64,000 nt of DNA from Amycolatopsis taiwanensis DSM 45107 (lineage in GTDB: Bacteria; Actinomycetota; Actinomycetes; Mycobacteriales; Pseudonocardiaceae). Positions 16,556-25,579 of the stretch are shown here, piece by piece. The notes beneath the pieces are model-generated. The model searched no databases, was not told the origin of the DNA, and saw nothing but the letters and a program-made list of their open reading frames with translations. The first letter of the stretch is position 1, and each line of letters starts with the position of its first letter. Location of the stretch: contig NZ_JAFB01000013.1 of NCBI RefSeq assembly GCF_000519205.1, forward strand, positions 124,001-188,000, read 5' to 3'. A program made the translations under genes and the position numbers.

Positions 16556-17737
16556 TCAGGCCGACACCGGCAGGGTGCGCAGGCCGCGGATCACGAACTC
16601 GGGGCGCCGCTGCGGCTCGCCGGCCAGGCAGAGCCTGGGCAGTTGGGCGAGCAGAGCACGCAGTGCCGCGGCGATTTCGACGCGGGCCAGTGGCGCCCCG
16701 ACGCAGTAATGGATTCCCCCGCCGAACCCGAGGTGGGGGTTGGGTGAACGCCCGACGTCGAGCGTTTCGGGCGCGTCGAACACCGCCGGGTCGTGGGCCG
16801 CGGCGCCGAGCAGGGCGGCGATCTTCTCGCCCCGCGCCACGCGGAAACCGGCGATCTCCACGTCCTCGGTCGCGGTCCGCTCGAACAGTTGCAGCGGCGA
16901 GTCGTACCGGATCAGCTCCTCGACCGCGGTCTCCACCAGTCCCGGATCGTCACGCAGCCGCTGCCACTGACCGGGATTTCGCAGCAGCGCCCACACGCCG
17001 TTGCCGATCACGTTCACCGTCGCTTCGTGCCCGGCCATGAGTAGCAACACGGCCGTCGCCACCACCTCGTCCGCGGACAGGCCGTCCTCCGTGCCGCTCG
17101 CGGCCACCAGGTCGGTCACCATGTCATCGCCCGGATTCCGGCGCCTGTCGTCGGCCAGCTCGCGCAGGTAGGCCACGAACTCGGCGGCGGCGCGCTCGGC
17201 GGCGTCCTGTTGCGCGGCGGGCAGGCCGTACTCGTACATCTTCACGATCGTGTTGCTCCACGGGACCAGCTTCGGCCGGTCGGCCTCGGGGACCCCGAGC
17301 AGTTCGGCGATCACTGCCACCGGCAACGGCTGCGCGAGGTGTTCGAGCAGGTCCGCGGGTCGACCGTCGGCGATCACTGCGGCGATTTCGGCGACCATCG
17401 TCTCGGCAAGCCGTTCGACCGTCGGTCGCAACCGCGCCACGTGGCCGCGCGCGAACGCCGCCGAGATCGTCCGTCGGAGCCGGGTGTGCGCGGGCGGTTC
17501 GCTCTCCAGCAGGGAGTTGCGGTGCAGCAAGTTGAATGAGACGAACCGCTCGGCCGGGGTCGCGTCGGTCCAGATCCGGCCGAGCCCGCGATGCCGCAAC
17601 ACCGCCGAAGCCGCGTTGTGCGAGACGGCGATCGGCAGGCCCAGCCCATCGTGCTGGTGCACCTCACCCGCCACGCGCAGCCGAGCGAACTCCGGGTACG
17701 GGTCGGCGAGGAAATCCGGATCACGTGGATCGAACAT
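16556..17737 (-). CDS. Cytochrome P450
   Basis: The protein has 393 residues, a soluble bacterial P450 (CYP105/107-like size). It has AGHEAT in helix I (oxygen activation), ExxR within VEELIRYDSP, and the heme loop FGGGIHYCVGAPLAR with Cys345 as thiolate ligand. PAHTRLRR of the C-helix is present. No ferredoxin or reductase gene is adjacent. A TATCGT hexamer on the minus strand lies 7 nt before the ATG, suggesting a leaderless mRNA. The substrate is unknown; it stands alone. Confidence 0.95.
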   Translation of the reverse strand: MFDPRDPDFLADPYPEFARLRVAGEVHQHDGLGLPIAVSHNAASAVLRHRGLGRIWTDATPAERFVSFNLLHRNSLLESEPPAHTRLRRTISAAFARGHVARLRPTVERLAETMVAEIAAVIADGRPADLLEHLAQPLPVAVIAELLGVPEADRPKLVPWSNTIVKMYEYGLPAAQQDAAERAAAEFVAYLRELADDRRRNPGDDMVTDLVAASGTEDGLSADEVVATAVLLLMAGHEATVNVIGNGVWALLRNPGQWQRLRDDPGLVETAVEELIRYDSPLQLFERTATEDVEIAGFRVARGEKIAALLGAAAHDPAVFDAPETLDVGRSPNPHLGFGGGIHYCVGAPLARVEIAAALRALLAQLPRLCLAGEPQRRPEFVIRGLRTLPVSA

Positions 17738-17779
17738 GCGCCAGACGATAACCGGAAGAGCCCCATCCGTGGAGTGCGC

Positions 17780-17970
17780 GAGGAGAAGTCACGGCCTGGC
17801 TGCCCGCGCACGTTCGGTATCGGAGGGGACGCTGTTCAAAACGCGAGATGACCGCTCAAGGCAACGCCCAGCGATGCTGCACGTGGGCGGGGAGGCAGGC
17901 CGCCCATCGTGGTCGACCGGCAGCCGACGAGGAGAAGTCACGGCCTGGCTGCCCGCGCACGTTCCCAATG
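17780..17970 (+). repeat. Dispersed intergenic repeat family A, partial plus full copy in tandem
   Basis: A partial copy (about 17780-17840: GAGGAGAAGTCACGGCCTGG, CTGCCCGCGCACGTTC) is followed by a fuller copy from AAACGCGAGAT at 17840 to the next AGTCACGGCCTGGCTGCCCG and GCACGTTCCCAATGAC. The junction shows duplicated 3' ends. It fills the gap between the P450 and DUF5926 genes. Confidence 0.8.
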
Positions 17971-17990
17971 ACACTGAGTATTCTCCAGCC

Positions 17991-18860
17991 ATGGGAAAGG
18001 CCGCGCGCAAGAAGAACAAGGCGCCGAAGGTCCGGGACGTGTTCGTGGCACAGCCGTTCGAAGGGCTCGCCGCCGAGCCCGAGCTGATCGCGATGCGCGA
18101 GTTCGTCCCGTCGGCGACCGCGAGACTGTCCATCGCGGACAGCCCGGATCTCCTCGTCACGCTGGGCACGGTGCTGCCGATGGCCGCGGCCGCGTTCGTC
18201 CGCTCCGACGGTGAGATCTTCCTCGGGCTGCAGGTCCAGACCCGCTCCTCCGACGTCAGCCGCGACCTCGGCCGGTCGCTGCGCTGGGCGTTGCAGGCCA
18301 AGGAGGGCGACGTGCTCTCCGTTCCCGACACCACCAGCCCGCCCGCCGAGGGCGGCGGCGAGCGGCTGCAGGACCTGCTGGTTCCCGACGCCGAACTCGA
18401 CGTGAACCTGCACCGGGACTTCTCCTGGTGGCTGCCCGAGGACACCGAACCAACGGGCGAGGTCAAGCTCTCGCTGGACCGCGCGAACGAGGCGATCATG
18501 CCCACCGAACGGCTGGGACCCGGCTCGTACTGGGTGCTGGCCGGCGAGAAGGCGCACCTGCGCTGGGTTCGTTCCGAGCCGGAGAACCGGCTGCTGCAGG
18601 CTTTGGCCCGCCTGTCCGCGGCGGGCGAGCTCGGACTCGGCGAGGGCTCCCGTTACGCCGGTTCGTTCCGGGCACACGGGTTGCTGGTGCCGGTGTGGGA
18701 CCTCGACCCGGACGCGCACGCGCGCGAGTGGGCCGAGCCGGCCAAGCAGCTCGGCGTGCGCCTGGACGCCGCGCTGGCGTCGCTGGACGACGAGCCGTTG
18801 AACGCGACCGAGCGCCGGGCGCGTGACGGCCTGATCGGGCGGCAGCTCACGCTTCGATGA
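17991..18860 (+). CDS. DUF5926 family protein
   Basis: The protein has 289 residues with a Lys-rich N-terminus (MGKAARKKNKAPK) followed by a mixed alpha/beta body with FEGLAAEPELIAMREFVPSA and a C-terminal GSFRAHGLLVPVWDLD segment; these match the actinobacterial DUF5926 family as I recall it. TATTCT at 17979-17984 is 6 nt before the ATG, indicating a leaderless transcript just downstream of a repeat. Its stop overlaps the DUF952 start by 4 nt. Function unknown. Confidence 0.85.
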   Translation: MGKAARKKNKAPKVRDVFVAQPFEGLAAEPELIAMREFVPSATARLSIADSPDLLVTLGTVLPMAAAAFVRSDGEIFLGLQVQTRSSDVSRDLGRSLRWALQAKEGDVLSVPDTTSPPAEGGGERLQDLLVPDAELDVNLHRDFSWWLPEDTEPTGEVKLSLDRANEAIMPTERLGPGSYWVLAGEKAHLRWVRSEPENRLLQALARLSAAGELGLGEGSRYAGSFRAHGLLVPVWDLDPDAHAREWAEPAKQLGVRLDAALASLDDEPLNATERRARDGLIGRQLTLR

Positions 18861-19198
18861 TCCTGCACATCTGTTCCGCCACTGAGTGGACGGGCCAGGA
18901 GTATCGCGCGCCTTCGCTGGAAACCGACGGGTTCATTCACTGTTCCGATCCCGGCACTGTGCACCTGCCAGCCAACTCGCTGTACGCCGGCCGGATCGAT
19001 CTTGTGCTGCTGGAGATCGATCCGGCCAGGCTGGACGTGCCGATGCGCTGGGAGCCCGGGGTTCCGCCACACCCCGCCGGTATCTGGTTTCCGCACGTCT
19101 ACGGCCCGATCAACGCGGACGCCGTGGTGGCCGTGCACGATTTCCTGCCCGCGTCCGACGGTGCCTTCCGGCCACCGGACAGTGTCGCGAGACCGTAA
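18857..19198 (+). CDS. DUF952 family protein
   Basis: The protein has 113 residues. Its start overlaps the DUF5926 stop (ATGA). The family hallmarks are the N-terminal ILHICSATEW, then DGFIHCSDPGTV, LLEIDPARL and FPHVYGPINADAVV. DUF952 proteins are small, of unknown function, and have been likened to glutathione-S-transferase-like or RNA 2'-phosphotransferase/ADP-ribosyl folds. Co-translation with DUF5926 suggests a linked role. Confidence 0.88.
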   Translation: MILHICSATEWTGQEYRAPSLETDGFIHCSDPGTVHLPANSLYAGRIDLVLLEIDPARLDVPMRWEPGVPPHPAGIWFPHVYGPINADAVVAVHDFLPASDGAFRPPDSVARP

Positions 19199-19333
19199 CG
19201 GAGTGCACGATTTCGTAACGGGTCGTGGACGGTCGGTAACTCGAACGATCCCGCTGCCGACTTACTGACACCGGGCATGGTCGCTGGCGGCGCGGGGCGA
19301 ATTCGCCAGTGAAGGCAACCGGAGGGGGCCGGC

Positions 19334-19924
19334 ATGCGTGATTTCGGTGAGGGAGAAGTACATACGGCGGAGGGAGACCTCGCGGTGACGACCACCGTGC
19401 GCGCCACCGCGACCCGGCCGCCGCCGACCACGTCGGCCGAACTCGCCGATTTCGGCGAGTTCGTGCAGGCCAGCTTGCCCGGCCTCCTGCGCTACGGGCA
19501 CGCGCTCACCGGCAACCCGCACGATGCGGCGGACCTGGTGCAGGGCGTGCTCGAGAAGATCGGTGCGCGCTGGTCACGGGTGCGGCGCAAGACCGGCGAC
19601 CCGCTGGCCTATGTCCGCAGGTCGATGGCGAACGCGCACATCTCGCGGTGGCGTCGGACCCGCCGCGAGAGCCTGGTCGCCGACCTCCCCGACGCCGCCA
19701 TCGTGGTGGACGACGACCCGTTCGAGCACGAGCCGTTGTGGCAGGCACTGCGGGACCTCCCGCCGAAACAGCGCGCCGTGATCGTGCTGCGTTACTACGA
19801 AGGACTGTCGGAAATGGAGATAGCGCAGACGCTCGGGGTCAGCCAGGGCACGGTGAAGAGCCAGGCCAGCAAGGCGATCGCGAGTCTGCGCAGAAAGATG
19901 GGCGAAGGCAGGGGTGAGAGTTGA
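19334..19924 (+). CDS. SigE-family ECF RNA polymerase sigma factor
   Basis: The protein has 196 residues from ATG 19334, 6 nt after GGAGGGG; a later GTG at 19384 is possible. Region 2 includes LLRYGHALTGNPHDAADLVQ. Region 4 carries LPPKQRAVIVLRYYEGLSEM and the HTH IAQTLGVSQGTVKSQASKAI, as in the SigE family of actinobacterial ECF-like factors. The next gene overlaps by 4 nt and encodes a membrane protein probably acting with it. The target promoters are unknown. Confidence 0.9.
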   Translation: MRDFGEGEVHTAEGDLAVTTTVRATATRPPPTTSAELADFGEFVQASLPGLLRYGHALTGNPHDAADLVQGVLEKIGARWSRVRRKTGDPLAYVRRSMANAHISRWRRTRRESLVADLPDAAIVVDDDPFEHEPLWQALRDLPPKQRAVIVLRYYEGLSEMEIAQTLGVSQGTVKSQASKAIASLRRKMGEGRGES

Positions 19925-20745
19925 CCGCCGACGACGAAGAACTGGGCCGCGAACTGCGACGGTTGTTCGATGACGCGCGGCTCGACGTGCTTCCCCGCGA
20001 AGGCGCGGAGGAGGCCCTGGTGGCCGGGGCGCGGCGGGTTCGCCGTCGCCGGGCCGCGCTGACCACGGCCGGTGGCGCCCTGAGCGCGGTCGTGCTCGTG
20101 GTGGGCAGCCTGCTGGCCGGCAGCCTGCGGCCGGATTCCACGCAGACCGCGTCTCCCGCCGGCCCGGGGCCCGAACCGAGTACGACGAGCTCGGTGGAGC
20201 CCCCGGTCCCGTCGGCCCCGCCGATGCCGAACGTGACCAGGTCGCCGGTCGCGCAGCGCACTTCTACGACGCCTGATCCGCCGCAAGGGTCGTTGTCGGC
20301 AACCACGGTCCCCGGGCGCGACACGTCGCGGCCCGGCCAGGTTTCGGCGTTGCCGGGTTCCGTGCTCGGACCCACCGGGTACGGTCTTCTTCAGCTCGGC
20401 ATGTCTTTCCAGACCGCGAAAGCGACCGGGATGCTCGCCGGCGCGAGCACGCCACCGACGACTTGCACCACGTACACGCTCAAAGAAGGTTCGTACGCGG
20501 TCTCCACCGTGTACATCTCGCCGGCGGACGGGATCGTGCGGTTCACCGCAGGCGGGGCGCATACCCCGCAGGGCATCGAGGTCGGCTCGACGATGGCGCA
20601 ACTGCAGGTCGCCTACCCCGGACTTTCGAAGAGCTCGGTGGCATACGAAGCATCGACCGGGTCGGGCGGGAGCTACGTGTTCTACGTCGACGGCCACGGA
20701 CTGGTGACGTCCATGGAACTCATCGGCCCCGCCCTCACCTGCTGA
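19921..20745 (+). CDS. Membrane protein paired with SigE-family sigma factor
   Basis: The protein has 274 residues from TTG 19921, overlapping the sigma gene. The N-terminal 45 residues are charged and cytoplasmic (ELGRELRRLFDDARLDVLPR and GARRVRRRRAALTT). A single transmembrane helix (about 48-70) leads to a Ser/Thr/Pro-rich stalk and a beta-rich outer domain (from GYGLLQLGMSFQTAKATG to the end) with two cysteines. It lacks the classic zinc anti-sigma motif, but the position and topology suit a regulator of the sigma factor. Confidence 0.78.
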   Translation: MTADDEELGRELRRLFDDARLDVLPREGAEEALVAGARRVRRRRAALTTAGGALSAVVLVVGSLLAGSLRPDSTQTASPAGPGPEPSTTSSVEPPVPSAPPMPNVTRSPVAQRTSTTPDPPQGSLSATTVPGRDTSRPGQVSALPGSVLGPTGYGLLQLGMSFQTAKATGMLAGASTPPTTCTTYTLKEGSYAVSTVYISPADGIVRFTAGGAHTPQGIEVGSTMAQLQVAYPGLSKSSVAYEASTGSGGSYVFYVDGHGLVTSMELIGPALTC

Positions 20746-20749
20746 GCGG

Positions 20750-21301
20750 TTACAGCGCCCCGCCCGCGACCGGCGGCATGGTGGGGTCGCCGGCGGGAGC
20801 GGGGGCGGCCTGGCGGGCCAGGAAGTTCTCCACGTCGAACAGGTTGCCGCTGGCCCGCCGGACGACGTTCAGCAGCGTGGACATCGCGGAGACCTCCTCG
20901 ACCTGCTCCTTGAGGAACCACTGCATGAACTGCTCGCCCTGGTAGTCCTCCTCGGCGCGGGCGGTCTTGGCCAGGGCCTTGATGTCCGCGGTGACCGTCT
21001 TCTCCTGTTCCACCGCCAGTTCGACGAGTTCGGAAGCCTCGGCGAAGTCGTTGCGGATCTCGCCGCTGCTCGGAATCTCCACGCGGTGGTCGGTGTCGAT
21101 CAGGTAGCGCACGAGCGCGAGCGCATGATTGCGTTCCTCGACCGCCTGCTGGTAGAAGCGCTTGGCAAGTTCCGGCAGGTCCTCGCTGTCGAACCAGACC
21201 GCCAGCGCCAGGTACTGCTGCGAAGCGGTGAACTCGTTCTGCACCTGCTGTTGCAGCAGTTCGTGGAACTTGGACCGCGGTTCCTTCGTCCTGGTCGCCA
21301 T
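20750..21301 (-). CDS. Ferritin (BfrB-like, 24-mer iron store)
   Basis: The protein has 183 residues. It is a four-helix ferritin with NEFTASQQYLALAVWFD in helix A, the ferroxidase EERNHAL motif in helix B, and helix C/D residues AEEDYQGEQFMQWFLKEQVEE. No heme-binding Met of bacterioferritin is evident. The C-terminal tail is Pro/Gly/Ala-rich as in mycobacterial BfrB. ATG 21301 is favoured over the GTG at 21310 because TATCGT lies 7 nt upstream, indicating a leaderless mRNA. It converges with the membrane-protein gene, 4 nt apart. Confidence 0.93.
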   Translation of the reverse strand: MATRTKEPRSKFHELLQQQVQNEFTASQQYLALAVWFDSEDLPELAKRFYQQAVEERNHALALVRYLIDTDHRVEIPSSGEIRNDFAEASELVELAVEQEKTVTADIKALAKTARAEEDYQGEQFMQWFLKEQVEEVSAMSTLLNVVRRASGNLFDVENFLARQAAPAPAGDPTMPPVAGGAL

Positions 21302-21399
21302 GAGGGTCACGATAGGCGCCCACCCAAGGCTTTTCCACTTGTGCGCGGGCCGCCCAGATCGACTTGACCAGGGCTTTTGCTTGAAAGCGGGGGGTATCT

Positions 21400-22611
21400 T
21401 CAGCCGAGCGGGTCACGCACGATCGGGCAGGACATGCATCGCGGCCCGCCCCGCCCGGAACCGAGTTCGGAGCCCGCGATCGGCAGCACCTCGATTCCCG
21501 CGTCGGCCAGCCGCGCGTTGGTTTCCAGGTTGCGCTCGTAGCCCACGACGACCCCGGGTGCGAGTGCGAGCGTGTTGTTACCGTCGTCCCACTGCTCGCG
21601 CTCGGCGGTCACCGGATCGAGGCCGGTGTCGATCACGCGTAGCTTCTCGATGCCCATCGCTTCCGCGGCCGCCTGCAGGAACGGCTCCGGGCCGTCGACG
21701 CGCAGCGACCCGTCGTCGTTGGGCCGCAGCGGGTAGGCCACCAGGGAATCGCGCGCGAGGGGATACATCACGACCGCGTCCCGGTCGACCATCGTGCACA
21801 CCGTGTCCAGGTGCATGGTGGCGCGTGTCTGCGCGATCGGCACCGCGAGCACGGTGTGGGCGAGACCGTCGGCGAACACCGAACGGGCGAGCGACTCCGC
21901 GCCGGCCGGGGTGGTGCGCTCGCCGACGCCCACGGCCAGCACGCCGGGAGCCAGCAGCATGACGTCGCCGCCTTCGACCGGCGCCGAGTGGGCGCCGTAG
22001 GCGCGAGCGGCATGCCGGAATCGCGGGTGGTAGGCGTAGATCAGGTCCAGCAGCGCGGTTTCGCGGCGGCGGGCGGGCATGGCCAGCGACGAGATCGCCA
22101 CGCGGTCGCCGATCCACACCGAGGAATCGCGGGTGAACAGCAGGTTCGGCAGCGGGTCGACGGCGAAGTCGTGCGGGTGGTGCATCCTGCGCACCAACGA
22201 GGCACCCGCGTTCAGTTCGGGCAGCTCCTCGAAGGTGACCCCGGACATGAGTGCCTCGGTCAGCGTCGCCGCGTCCACAGTGGACAGATGGATGCGCAGG
22301 GCGTCGGCGAGGGCCTCGCCGAGCCGCTTGGCGTCGAGGGCGGCCTGCACACCCGCCGCATGTGCCCGCGTGTCGGCAAGTGTCTCGCGCAGCACGTCGA
22401 CCAGCAGCAACACCTCCACACCCCGGGCGCGCAGCACCTCGGCGAACGCGTCGTGCTCCTCCTGAGCCCGGTCCACCCACGGGATCGAGTCGAACAGGAG
22501 CTGGTCGTTGTTGCGCGGGGTGAGGCGTTTGAGCTCGTTACCGGGCCGGTGCAGCAGCACCGAACGCAGTCGTCCGACCTCGCTGTCTACTCGGGGAGTC
22601 ACGTGTCCCAT
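21400..22611 (-). CDS. arcA: Arginine deiminase
   Basis: The protein has 403 residues and converts L-arginine to citrulline and ammonia. The guanidino-modifying fold is marked by [13 protein letters not shown], the catalytic [13 protein letters not shown] (His-Asp), [20 protein letters not shown], and the C-terminal [15 protein letters not shown] with catalytic Cys392. No arcB, arcC or arginine/ornithine antiporter gene is nearby, so it does not form an ATP-generating ADI operon here and may serve acid or nitrogen metabolism. It is followed 3' by ferritin on the same strand about 100 nt away. Confidence 0.95.
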   Translation of the reverse strand: MGHVTPRVDSEVGRLRSVLLHRPGNELKRLTPRNNDQLLFDSIPWVDRAQEEHDAFAEVLRARGVEVLLLVDVLRETLADTRAHAAGVQAALDAKRLGEALADALRIHLSTVDAATLTEALMSGVTFEELPELNAGASLVRRMHHPHDFAVDPLPNLLFTRDSSVWIGDRVAISSLAMPARRRETALLDLIYAYHPRFRHAARAYGAHSAPVEGGDVMLLAPGVLAVGVGERTTPAGAESLARSVFADGLAHTVLAVPIAQTRATMHLDTVCTMVDRDAVVMYPLARDSLVAYPLRPNDDGSLRVDGPEPFLQAAAEAMGIEKLRVIDTGLDPVTAEREQWDDGNNTLALAPGVVVGYERNLETNARLADAGIEVLPIAGSELGSGRGGPRCMSCPIVRDPLG

Positions 22612-22636
22612 CTAAGACGCGCGATCGCGAACGTGT

Positions 22637-23449
22637 CTACGGCAGCCAGGAGACGTGCCCACGCAGCAGCGAGTAGCCGACGAAGGAGACCACGTCGAGC
22701 AGCGTGTGCGCGACGATCAGCGGCCAGAGCCGGTTCGTCCGCTGCCAGACGCGGCCGAACACCAGACCCATGATCAGGTTGCCGACGAACCCGCCGAACC
22801 CCTGGTAGAGGTGGTACGAGCCGCGCAGCACGGCGGCGCCGAGCAGGCCCGTGTTCTCCCGCATGCCGAGTTGCCGCAGCCTGGTCAGCAGGTAGCCGAT
22901 GACCAGCACCTCCTCGGCGAAGGCGTTGCCGGCCGCGGAGACGACGAGCGCCACCGGTCGCCACCAGGTGTCGGTCAAGGTGGATGGTTGGACGGCGAGG
23001 CTGAAGCCGAGCTTCCAGCTGGCGAAGTACAGCGCCAGGCCGGGAATGCCGATCAGCGCGGCCAGCCCGGCGCCCCACAAGACGTCCCGGGCCGGGCGCG
23101 TGCGGTCCAGGCCGACCGCAGACAGCCGGATACCGCCGCGCACCAGCAGGTACGCGCCCAGCGCGCCCCAGGCGAACAACTGCACCGCCGACAGCAACTG
23201 CGCGAGCAGATCGAGCAGGCTGGTCACCGCCTGCGGAACGTTCAGCGCGACGTGCTGGGAGTTCAACGGCTCTGGCTGGAGGAGCGAGTTGATCAGGGAG
23301 AGCAGGCTGCGCGCACCGGAGAGGCCCAGCGTGACCGAGAAGACGATCCACAACTCGATCTTGAGCGCCCGGCGCTCGGGTTCGCTGGTGACCGGTTCGG
23401 GCACCGCGGGGCGCTCGGGTCGCAGCCATTCACGGGCCAGTGACGTCAC
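22637..23449 (-). CDS. CPBP-family intramembrane protease (Abi/CAAX-like)
   Basis: The protein has 270 residues with about seven or eight transmembrane helices. The catalytic motifs are NAFAEEVLVIGYLLTRL (Glu179-Glu180), GSYHLYQGFGGF (His213) and IVAHTLLDVV (His248), as in CPBP glutamic-type membrane proteases. GTG 23449 is 6 nt from a TAGCGT -10 element on the minus strand, so the mRNA is likely leaderless and its promoter overlaps that of the divergent PPOX-fold gene. The substrate is unknown. Confidence 0.9.
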   Translation of the reverse strand: MTSLAREWLRPERPAVPEPVTSEPERRALKIELWIVFSVTLGLSGARSLLSLINSLLQPEPLNSQHVALNVPQAVTSLLDLLAQLLSAVQLFAWGALGAYLLVRGGIRLSAVGLDRTRPARDVLWGAGLAALIGIPGLALYFASWKLGFSLAVQPSTLTDTWWRPVALVVSAAGNAFAEEVLVIGYLLTRLRQLGMRENTGLLGAAVLRGSYHLYQGFGGFVGNLIMGLVFGRVWQRTNRLWPLIVAHTLLDVVSFVGYSLLRGHVSWLP

Positions 23450-23455
23450 TCTCGC

Positions 23456-23465
23456 ACGCTACCGT
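23456..23465. promoter_or_regulatory. Overlapping divergent -10 elements
   Basis: Minus-strand TAGCGT (plus-strand ACGCTA, 23456-23461) is 6 nt from the GTG of the CPBP gene. Plus-strand TACCGT (23460-23465) is 8 nt from the ATG of the PPOX-fold gene. The two hexamers share two base pairs, so RNA polymerase probably cannot open both at once. The start codons are only 24 bp apart, leaving no room for untranslated leaders. Confidence 0.6.
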
Positions 23466-23473
23466 TTCGAGCC

Positions 23474-23938
23474 ATGAACATCGCTACCGCCGACCGCGTC
23501 GACCGCGGACGTCTGCTCGACTTCCTCCGCACCCGTCACCGGACGATCCTGCTCACCACCCGCGCGGACGGTACCCCCCAGCTTTCCCCGGTCACCAGCG
23601 GCCTCGACACCGAGGGCCGGCTCGTGGTGTCCACCTACCCGCAGCGGGCGAAGGTTCGTAATGTGCGGCGCAGTCCCGCCGTGTCGGCCTGCGTGCTCTC
23701 CGACGATTGGAACGGGCCGTGGGTGCAGATCGACGGGCAGGCCGAGGTCCTCGACCTGCCGGAGGCGGTGGAGCCGTTGGTGGAGTACTACCGGTGCATC
23801 TCGGGTGAGCATCCGGACTGGGACGAATACCGGGACGCGATGCGGCGCCAGGGCAAGAGCCTGATCCGGGTCACCATCACCCGCTGGGGCCCCATCGCGA
23901 CCGGCGGGTTCCCGCCCGAGCTGGCCGCCGATTCCTGA
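23474..23938 (+). CDS. PPOX-class F420-dependent (or FMN) oxidoreductase
   Basis: The protein has 154 residues, a split-barrel flavin-binding protein of the pyridoxamine-5'-phosphate-oxidase-like fold. LLTTRADGTPQLSPVTSG and STYPQRAKVRNVRRSPAVSA are typical of the TIGR03618/Rv1155-like F420-dependent group, as is the C-terminal ITRWGPIATGG. The reductant is probably F420H2, inferred from the family. It is transcribed divergently from the CPBP protease gene through overlapping promoters. Confidence 0.88.
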   Translation: MNIATADRVDRGRLLDFLRTRHRTILLTTRADGTPQLSPVTSGLDTEGRLVVSTYPQRAKVRNVRRSPAVSACVLSDDWNGPWVQIDGQAEVLDLPEAVEPLVEYYRCISGEHPDWDEYRDAMRRQGKSLIRVTITRWGPIATGGFPPELAADS

Positions 23939-24041
23939 CCACGGGAATTCGCCGTGATCCCGGGGCGAATCCGGCCAACCGGCGCAAGGGTCAGGTGTAC
24001 GAGGAACGAACAGATTTGTCCGTTTGTCGTACGCTACTAGC

Positions 24042-24917
24042 GTGTCCTCTGTGTCAAGCGCTGTGGAACTCACGCCACCCGGCCCCCGCGGAATTCCTCC
24101 CCTGTTCGCACGGCTCGTAGACGACTCGGCTCTGTTCCCTCCTGGGGACGTTGCCATGCCGGAAGCGTTACGCGCCCACTTCGCAGCCAGAGCCGGGGAG
24201 CACTCGGGACTGCTCGGCGTGTTTCTCTGCCAGGCGTCGCGGCTGCCCGAACTGATCACCGAGTTGATCAAGGTGAAGCCCAGGGAGCCGCTCCCGCTGT
24301 CGCTGATCATCGACACCGGGCTGGGCGGGGTACCCAAGGCGATCTCGATCGTGGAGTCGCGCAGCGAGCTGCTGTCGCTGCGCATGGTCGAGATGCCGGC
24401 ACCTTCCGACGTAGACGAGGTGTGGCTGGAGCGGGTGTCGGAATTCGTGCCCGAGGACGTGATCCGGGTGGTCGAGCCGCGGCGGGGGGTCGGCTGGCTC
24501 GACGGCGTGCGCAAGGTGATCGAGCACGGCAGCTGGCCCAAGATCCGGTGCGGTGGGCTCTCCAGCGAGAACTTCCCCAGTGTGGACGAGCTGGCGGACT
24601 TCCTGGCCGTGGTCAGCGGTTCCCCCGGTGCCTCCTTCAAGGCGACGAACAGCCTGCACCGGGCCGTGCGGCACCAGGAGGACAAGACCGGCTTCGTGCA
24701 TCACGGCTTCCTCAACCTGCTGGTGGCGGCGGCTCGGAGCCTGTCGGGCGGGGAAGTGCGAGAAGCGCTGTCGTCGACCGATGCGCAGGCGCTGGCGGAC
24801 GAGGCGCGCGGGTTCTCCGAACAGGCCGCCAAGGCGGTCCGGTCCTTGTTCGCCTCCTACGCGTCGGCCGACTTCGCCGCCCCGGTCGCCGACCTGAAGG
24901 AGCTCGACCTGCTGTGA
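24042..24917 (+). CDS. Conserved actinobacterial protein, unknown function
   Basis: The protein has 291 residues from GTG 24042. TACGCT at 24030-24035 lies 6 nt upstream, so the message is likely leaderless. No signal peptide or membrane helix is seen. It contains PPLFARLVDDSALFPPGD near the N-terminus and an alternating alpha/beta pattern (LSLIIDTGLGG, PKIRCGGLS, ASFKATNSLHRAVRH, GFVHHGFLNLLVAA) that could be a TIM-barrel-like fold. I do not recognise a named family. The IclR-like regulator gene starts 25 nt downstream, suggesting an operon or linked function. Confidence 0.75.
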   Translation: MSSVSSAVELTPPGPRGIPPLFARLVDDSALFPPGDVAMPEALRAHFAARAGEHSGLLGVFLCQASRLPELITELIKVKPREPLPLSLIIDTGLGGVPKAISIVESRSELLSLRMVEMPAPSDVDEVWLERVSEFVPEDVIRVVEPRRGVGWLDGVRKVIEHGSWPKIRCGGLSSENFPSVDELADFLAVVSGSPGASFKATNSLHRAVRHQEDKTGFVHHGFLNLLVAAARSLSGGEVREALSSTDAQALADEARGFSEQAAKAVRSLFASYASADFAAPVADLKELDLL

Positions 24918-24942
24918 CCGGGTCGCGGTCGGACGCGGCACC

Positions 24943-25572
24943 ATGACCACCGAAGGGTCGCTGACGCTGGAGCGCGGCCTCGCGCTCCTGCAGGCCGTGG
25001 CCGACGCGGGCGGCGAAGCGGCGACCATTTCGGAGCTGGCGGAGAAGATCGGTGCCAGCCGGGCGGCCGTCTACCGGCTGCTGGGCCCGCTCGCCGCGCG
25101 CGGGCTGGTGCGGCGGGACGGCAGCAAGGTCCGGCTGGGGGCCGGGGTGCTGCGGCTGGCCGAGCGCGTGCTGCCGCAGGTTCGGGAGGTGGCGCGTCCC
25201 GTGCTGCGTGAACTCGCCGAACAGGTCGGCGCGACCGCGCACCTGTCCGTCGCCGCGGGCGACGAGCTGGAGTCGATCGCCGTGGCGGAGCCGTCGTCGA
25301 CCGACGCCCACGTGGCCTACCGGGTCGGTTCGCGGCATCCGGTCTCCTCGGGCGCGGCGGGGATGGCCCTGCGGTTGCGGCCGGGCGGCCGGGGCTGGGT
25401 CGTGGCGCGCGGCGAGGTGCAGCGGGGGACCATCGGCCTGGCGGCGCCGGTGCGTGGCGTGCCCGAGTTACGGGCCAGCATCGGCGTGATCGCGCTGGGT
25501 CCGCTCGACGAGGAGAAGGTCGGTCCGCGAGTGCTCGAGGCCGCTACCAGACTCGCCGAGTTGTTGCGCTGA
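24943..25572 (+). CDS. IclR-family-like transcriptional regulator
   Basis: The protein has 209 residues. The N-terminal winged HTH (LERGLALLQAVADAGGEAAT, then ISELAEKIGASRAAVYRLLG) is followed by a shortened IclR effector domain (VAAGDELESIAVAEPS, HPVSSGAAGMALRLR). The effector half is shorter than the usual 170 residues, and the Cys/Asp-type binding residues are not obvious. It probably regulates the adjacent unknown gene. An imperfect long hairpin at 25580-25628 ends the unit. Confidence 0.87.
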   Translation: MTTEGSLTLERGLALLQAVADAGGEAATISELAEKIGASRAAVYRLLGPLAARGLVRRDGSKVRLGAGVLRLAERVLPQVREVARPVLRELAEQVGATAHLSVAAGDELESIAVAEPSSTDAHVAYRVGSRHPVSSGAAGMALRLRPGGRGWVVARGEVQRGTIGLAAPVRGVPELRASIGVIALGPLDEEKVGPRVLEAATRLAELLR

Positions 25573-25579
25573 ACGTGAG

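Noticed and set aside
21400-22611. Arginine deiminase pathway operon
   Set aside because: No arcB, arcC or antiporter gene is adjacent; only the deiminase is present.
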